From assembly GCA_039812485.1 (NCBI GenBank), contig JBDIAP010000157.1:1-8348 (forward strand): DNA of 8,348 nucleotides, in the 5' to 3' direction. Position 1 is the stretch's first letter. The number at the start of each line of letters is the position of its first letter. Shown piece by piece: positions 6,162 to 8,348 of this stretch. The translations under genes and the position numbers were made by a program. Origin of the DNA: Kineosphaera sp039812485 (lineage in GTDB: Bacteria; Actinomycetota; Actinomycetes; Actinomycetales; Dermatophilaceae). The notes beneath the pieces were generated by a model, which made no database searches, had not been told where the DNA came from, and saw only the letters and a program-made list of their open reading frames with translations.

Positions 6162-7124
6162 ATGCTCGAGCTGCGCAGGGTGCAGATCCTCGCGACCCTG
6201 GCCGTCGAGGGCACGATGACGGCGACGGCGGCGCGGCTGCACCTGACGACCTCGGCGGTGAGCCAGCAGGTCGCCCTCCTGGAGAAGGAGGTCGGGCTCC
6301 CGCTGCTCGTGCGCAGCGGCCGCAACGTCACGCTCAACGAGGCCGGCCATGCGCTCGTCGGACACTACGCGCACATCGCCGAGGCGGTCGAGGAGGCCGA
6401 GGCGCACCTGCGCACGTTCCACAATGACGTGCGCGGCACGATCGCGATCAGCACCTTTCCCAGTTTTTGCAGCGTGGTGCTGCCTGAGGCGCTCATGGCG
6501 CTGCGCCGGGCGTATCCGCGGCTCGAGACCTCCGTGCGCGACATGGAGCCGCTGGAGAGCATCACCCAGCTGCGGGGCGGGGGAGTCGACGTCGCGGTCA
6601 TCGACGACGTCCACGACATCGAGGGCGAGGGCATCGTCACCACGGAGCTGGGCCGCGACGAGATCCTGCTCTGCGCGTCGCCGCACCACCGGCCGGCTCC
6701 GGGCCCTGCGGTGGACCTGCGCGACTATGCCGACTCGCCGTGGATCCTCGACGTCGAGGGCAGCGCCTTCGCCATGTTCGTCCGGTCCGTCTGCCGCGCA
6801 GCCGGTTTCGAGCCGGCGGTGGTCGCCAACTGCAGCAACCTCGTCGCGTCGCTGGGGCTCGTGCGCGCCGGCTACGGGGTCGCGCTCATGAGCGAGCTCA
6901 ACCTCGGGCCGGCCACCGCCGACCTCGTCGTGCGCCGCGTCGACCCGCCGGTGCAGCGCACGATCCTCGTCGCGATGCGCGCCTCGAGCGTGCAGGCGCC
7001 GTCGGTGCGGGCCGTCGTGCGGGACCTGCGCCGGGCCAACCGGGCCGGTGCGCGCAGGGGGACGCGACACGACGCGCCGAGCACGCTCGATGCGGGTGCG
7101 GCGGAGCCGCCCGGCGAGGGCTGA
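6162..7124 (+). CDS. LysR-type transcriptional regulator
   Basis: This is a 320-residue DNA-binding regulator of the LysR family. The N-terminal winged helix-turn-helix (about 3-62) has MTATAARLHLTTSAVSQQV and LLEKEVGLPLLVRSGRNVTL, both typical. A linker helix (about 63-88) leads to the periplasmic-binding-like effector domain (about 91-290; RGTIAISTFPSF, then VDVAVIDD and LVRAGYGVALM). The last 25 residues are Ala/Gly/Arg-rich and unstructured. ATG at 6162 follows GAGGAGGT. The gene is 99 bp downstream of the transporter on the same strand and may be read from it. It is upstream of serine dehydratase, from which a large inverted repeat separates it. Its effector and targets are unknown. Transporter, dehydratase and autoregulation are candidates. 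Confidence 0.92.
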   Translation: MLELRRVQILATLAVEGTMTATAARLHLTTSAVSQQVALLEKEVGLPLLVRSGRNVTLNEAGHALVGHYAHIAEAVEEAEAHLRTFHNDVRGTIAISTFPSFCSVVLPEALMALRRAYPRLETSVRDMEPLESITQLRGGGVDVAVIDDVHDIEGEGIVTTELGRDEILLCASPHHRPAPGPAVDLRDYADSPWILDVEGSAFAMFVRSVCRAAGFEPAVVANCSNLVASLGLVRAGYGVALMSELNLGPATADLVVRRVDPPVQRTILVAMRASSVQAPSVRAVVRDLRRANRAGARRGTRHDAPSTLDAGAAEPPGEG

Positions 7125-7239
7125 GGCACCAACGTCGTACATCAACCCGAGGTCGAGGTGCGCGGCGACTCCGCGACCTGCGGTTCTTCGGCGCGCACCG
7201 ACCTCGACCCCGGGTTGATGTACGACGTTCCGGCCTCAG
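7121..7239. repeat. Long imperfect inverted repeat, possible terminator of the LysR gene
   Basis: The left arm 7131-7159 begins AACGTCGTACATCAACCC. The right arm 7201-7229 is its reverse complement with one mismatch in 29. Outside three mismatched pairs, CTGAGGC at 7121 pairs with GCCTCAG at 7233-7239, so the structure starts on the LysR stop codon. The 41-base centre has further short GC stems. No T-run follows, so this may be a terminator acting in both directions, or a dispersed palindromic repeat. Confidence 0.75.
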
Positions 7240-7240
7240 G

Positions 7241-7282
7241 GGGATCGTTCGGCCGGGATCGTTCGTCGGGGATCGTTCAGCA
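7241..7282. repeat. Three 14-bp direct repeats upstream of serine dehydratase
   Basis: GGGATCGTTCGGCC, GGGATCGTTCGTCG and GGGATCGTTCAGCA follow each other with exact 14-bp spacing; the first ten bases are identical in all three. They lie just upstream of the weak promoter candidate and look like iterated protein-binding sites or a young tandem duplication. Confidence 0.75.
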
Positions 7283-7291
7283 CCGCTGAAC
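7275..7291. promoter_or_regulatory. Palindrome GTTCAGC-N3-GCTGAAC, candidate operator
   Basis: This is a perfect 7-bp inverted repeat with a three-base centre. It overlaps the third 14-bp repeat and lies about 22 bp upstream of the weak -35 candidate for the serine dehydratase gene. The cognate regulator is unknown; the adjacent LysR protein is possible but the site lacks a clear T-N11-A core. Confidence 0.4.
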
Positions 7292-7497
7292 AGTCCCTGC
7301 ACTTTGTCGAGATGGACGCGCCGACAACGGCTTTCCTACAGTGGAGACACGGCGCACACCACGTGGCCCGGTGCGACTGATCGCACAGAGCCCTGGGTGG
7401 TTCGGGTGCCGTGAATCCCAATCCTCGCCGCGACGACGCGCGCCCCACGTCGCTGCGGCCTGCCCTGCGACGCCCGCGTCGCGACCGGAGGTACCTC

Positions 7498-8348
7498 GTG
7501 ACGCTCAGTGCCCTCGACCTGTTCTCGGTCGGCATCGGCCCCTCGTCCTCGCACACGGTCGGCCCGATGCGGGCGGCCCGCCGCTTCGTCCTCGAGCTGG
7601 CCGACGCCGGCCTCCTGCCGCACGTCGCCCGCGTGCAGGTCGACCTGCTCGGGTCGCTCGGCGCCACCGGCCGTGGCCACGCCAGCGACAAGGCCGTCAT
7701 CCTCGGCCTCATGGGTGCCACCCCCGAGGACGTCGACACCGACACCGCCGACGAGCGCGTCCGGCTCGCCTGCGAGTGGGGCGTCCTCGACCTGCTGGGC
7801 ACCAGGGCCATCGACTTCGACCGCAGCACCGACGTCGTGTTGCACCTGCGGGGCACGCTGCCCGGGCACCCCAACGGCATGACCTGCGCGGCGTTCGACG
7901 CCGACGGGGGAGCGCTGGCTGAGCGCACGTTCTACTCGGTGGGCGGCGGGTTCGTCGTCACCGCGCAGGAGCTCGCGTCCGGCCAGAGCGTGGGCGGCGC
8001 CGACGTCGAGCAGCCCTACCCCTTCACGACCGCCGCCGAGCTGCTCGACCAGTGCTCCCCCCACGACCTGGCGATCAGCGACGTCATGCTCGCCAACGAG
8101 TCGGTCTTCCGTCCGCCGGCCGCGACTCGGGCCGCGCTGCTGCACATCTGGTCGGTCATGCGCGAGTCCGTCGAGCGCGGCTGCCGCCGCGAGGCCGGCG
8201 AACTTCCCGGAGGCCTGCGCGTGCGTCGCCGTGCGCCGCAGCTCTTCGAGGCGCTCCGTCGCCGCGACGGGCTGGGCGCGCTCGCCGGCGCGGGCGCGGC
8301 CACGACCGGTGCCGACGCCGACAGCGCGGCGCCCACCGCGAGCGCGCG
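7498..8348 (+). CDS. sdaA: L-serine dehydratase (single-chain, Fe-S type), 3' end off window
   Basis: This enzyme deaminates L-serine to pyruvate and ammonia in the cytoplasm. The 283 visible codons cover the beta domain: VGIGPSSSHTVGPMRAARRF (11-30), LGSLGATGRGHASDKAVILG (51-70), LPGHPNGM (121-128) and FYSVGGGFV (145-153), all close to family motifs. LPGGLRVRRRAP (236-247) marks the end of this part. The alpha domain with the iron-sulfur cysteines is off the right edge; full length is usually about 460. GTG at 7498 follows GGAGG at six-base spacing and gives the family's usual N-terminus. Residues 258-283 are an Ala-rich linker with no obvious counterpart in enterobacterial SdaA. The link to citrate metabolism is only proximity plus shared output at pyruvate. 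Confidence 0.93.
   Translation, partial: MTLSALDLFSVGIGPSSSHTVGPMRAARRFVLELADAGLLPHVARVQVDLLGSLGATGRGHASDKAVILGLMGATPEDVDTDTADERVRLACEWGVLDLLGTRAIDFDRSTDVVLHLRGTLPGHPNGMTCAAFDADGGALAERTFYSVGGGFVVTAQELASGQSVGGADVEQPYPFTTAAELLDQCSPHDLAISDVMLANESVFRPPAATRAALLHIWSVMRESVERGCRREAGELPGGLRVRRRAPQLFEALRRRDGLGALAGAGAATTGADADSAAPTASA

Larger units (their letters stand above)
7125..7497 (+). promoter_or_regulatory. LysR gene to serine dehydratase intergenic region
   Basis: This 373-bp stretch holds no convincing gene. In order it contains the long inverted repeat, three 14-bp direct repeats, a palindrome, a weak promoter candidate (TGGACG at 7313, 18 bases, then TACAGT at 7337), and a roughly 150-base GC-rich leader ending in GGAGG before the GTG start of serine dehydratase. 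I looked for glycine-riboswitch features in the leader and saw none. Confidence 0.5.

Noticed and set aside
5589..7145. 518-codon minus-strand open frame across transporter and LysR genes
   Set aside because: It crosses two well-supported genes and an intergenic gap, and reads as an Arg/His/Asp-rich shadow.
7121..7291. CRISPR array or insertion sequence between LysR and serine dehydratase genes
   Set aside because: The repeats are too short and contiguous without spacers, and there is no transposase, cas gene or target duplication.
7343..7497. Glycine or other riboswitch in the serine dehydratase leader
   Set aside because: I could not find the conserved core elements of known riboswitch classes; only generic GC-rich stems are visible.

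Overview
This is a high-GC actinobacterial window of about 70% G+C by eye. Third codon positions are almost always G or C, GTG starts occur, and Shine-Dalgarno sequences are strong. The gene set is that of a citrate uptake and cleavage locus. I cannot name the genus with confidence.

Layout. Positions 1-1551 (minus strand) carry the start of a citrate lyase operon. citC (citrate lyase ligase) comes first, followed by a 17-bp overlap with citD (citrate lyase acyl carrier protein), which runs off the left edge. citE and citF are expected beyond that edge. As sequenced, citC has a one-base-type frameshift at about 545-570, inside a 9-bp-stem hairpin. The frame entered before the shift stays open into citD. 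Positions 1829-4346 (minus) encode a CitA/DcuS-type sensor kinase and a CitB/DcuR-type response regulator. Between them lies a 51-codon, arginine-rich, six-repeat mini-ORF that overlaps both genes by ATGA. Positions 4698-6062 (plus, divergent from the kinase) encode a CitMHS-family citrate transporter. Positions 6162-7124 (plus) encode a LysR-type regulator that ends in a roughly 119-bp imperfect inverted repeat. From 7498 to the right edge (plus) is the N-terminal part of a single-chain L-serine dehydratase, behind a leader containing three 14-bp direct repeats and a 7-bp-arm palindrome.

How it fits together (inference from family knowledge). The kinase senses external citrate or a related dicarboxylate and phosphorylates the regulator. 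The regulator then activates the divergent transporter and probably the lyase operon. Imported citrate is split by citrate lyase into acetate and oxaloacetate, and CitC activates the lyase by acetylating the CitD prosthetic group. The LysR gene and serine dehydratase may belong to a neighbouring unit; serine dehydratase also makes pyruvate, but a functional link to citrate is not shown.

Most unusual are three sets of short tandem repeats (15, 15 and 14 bp) at gene ends or leaders, the bridging mini-ORF, and the citC frameshift within a hairpin. No tRNA, rRNA, CRISPR, transposase or phage gene is visible.
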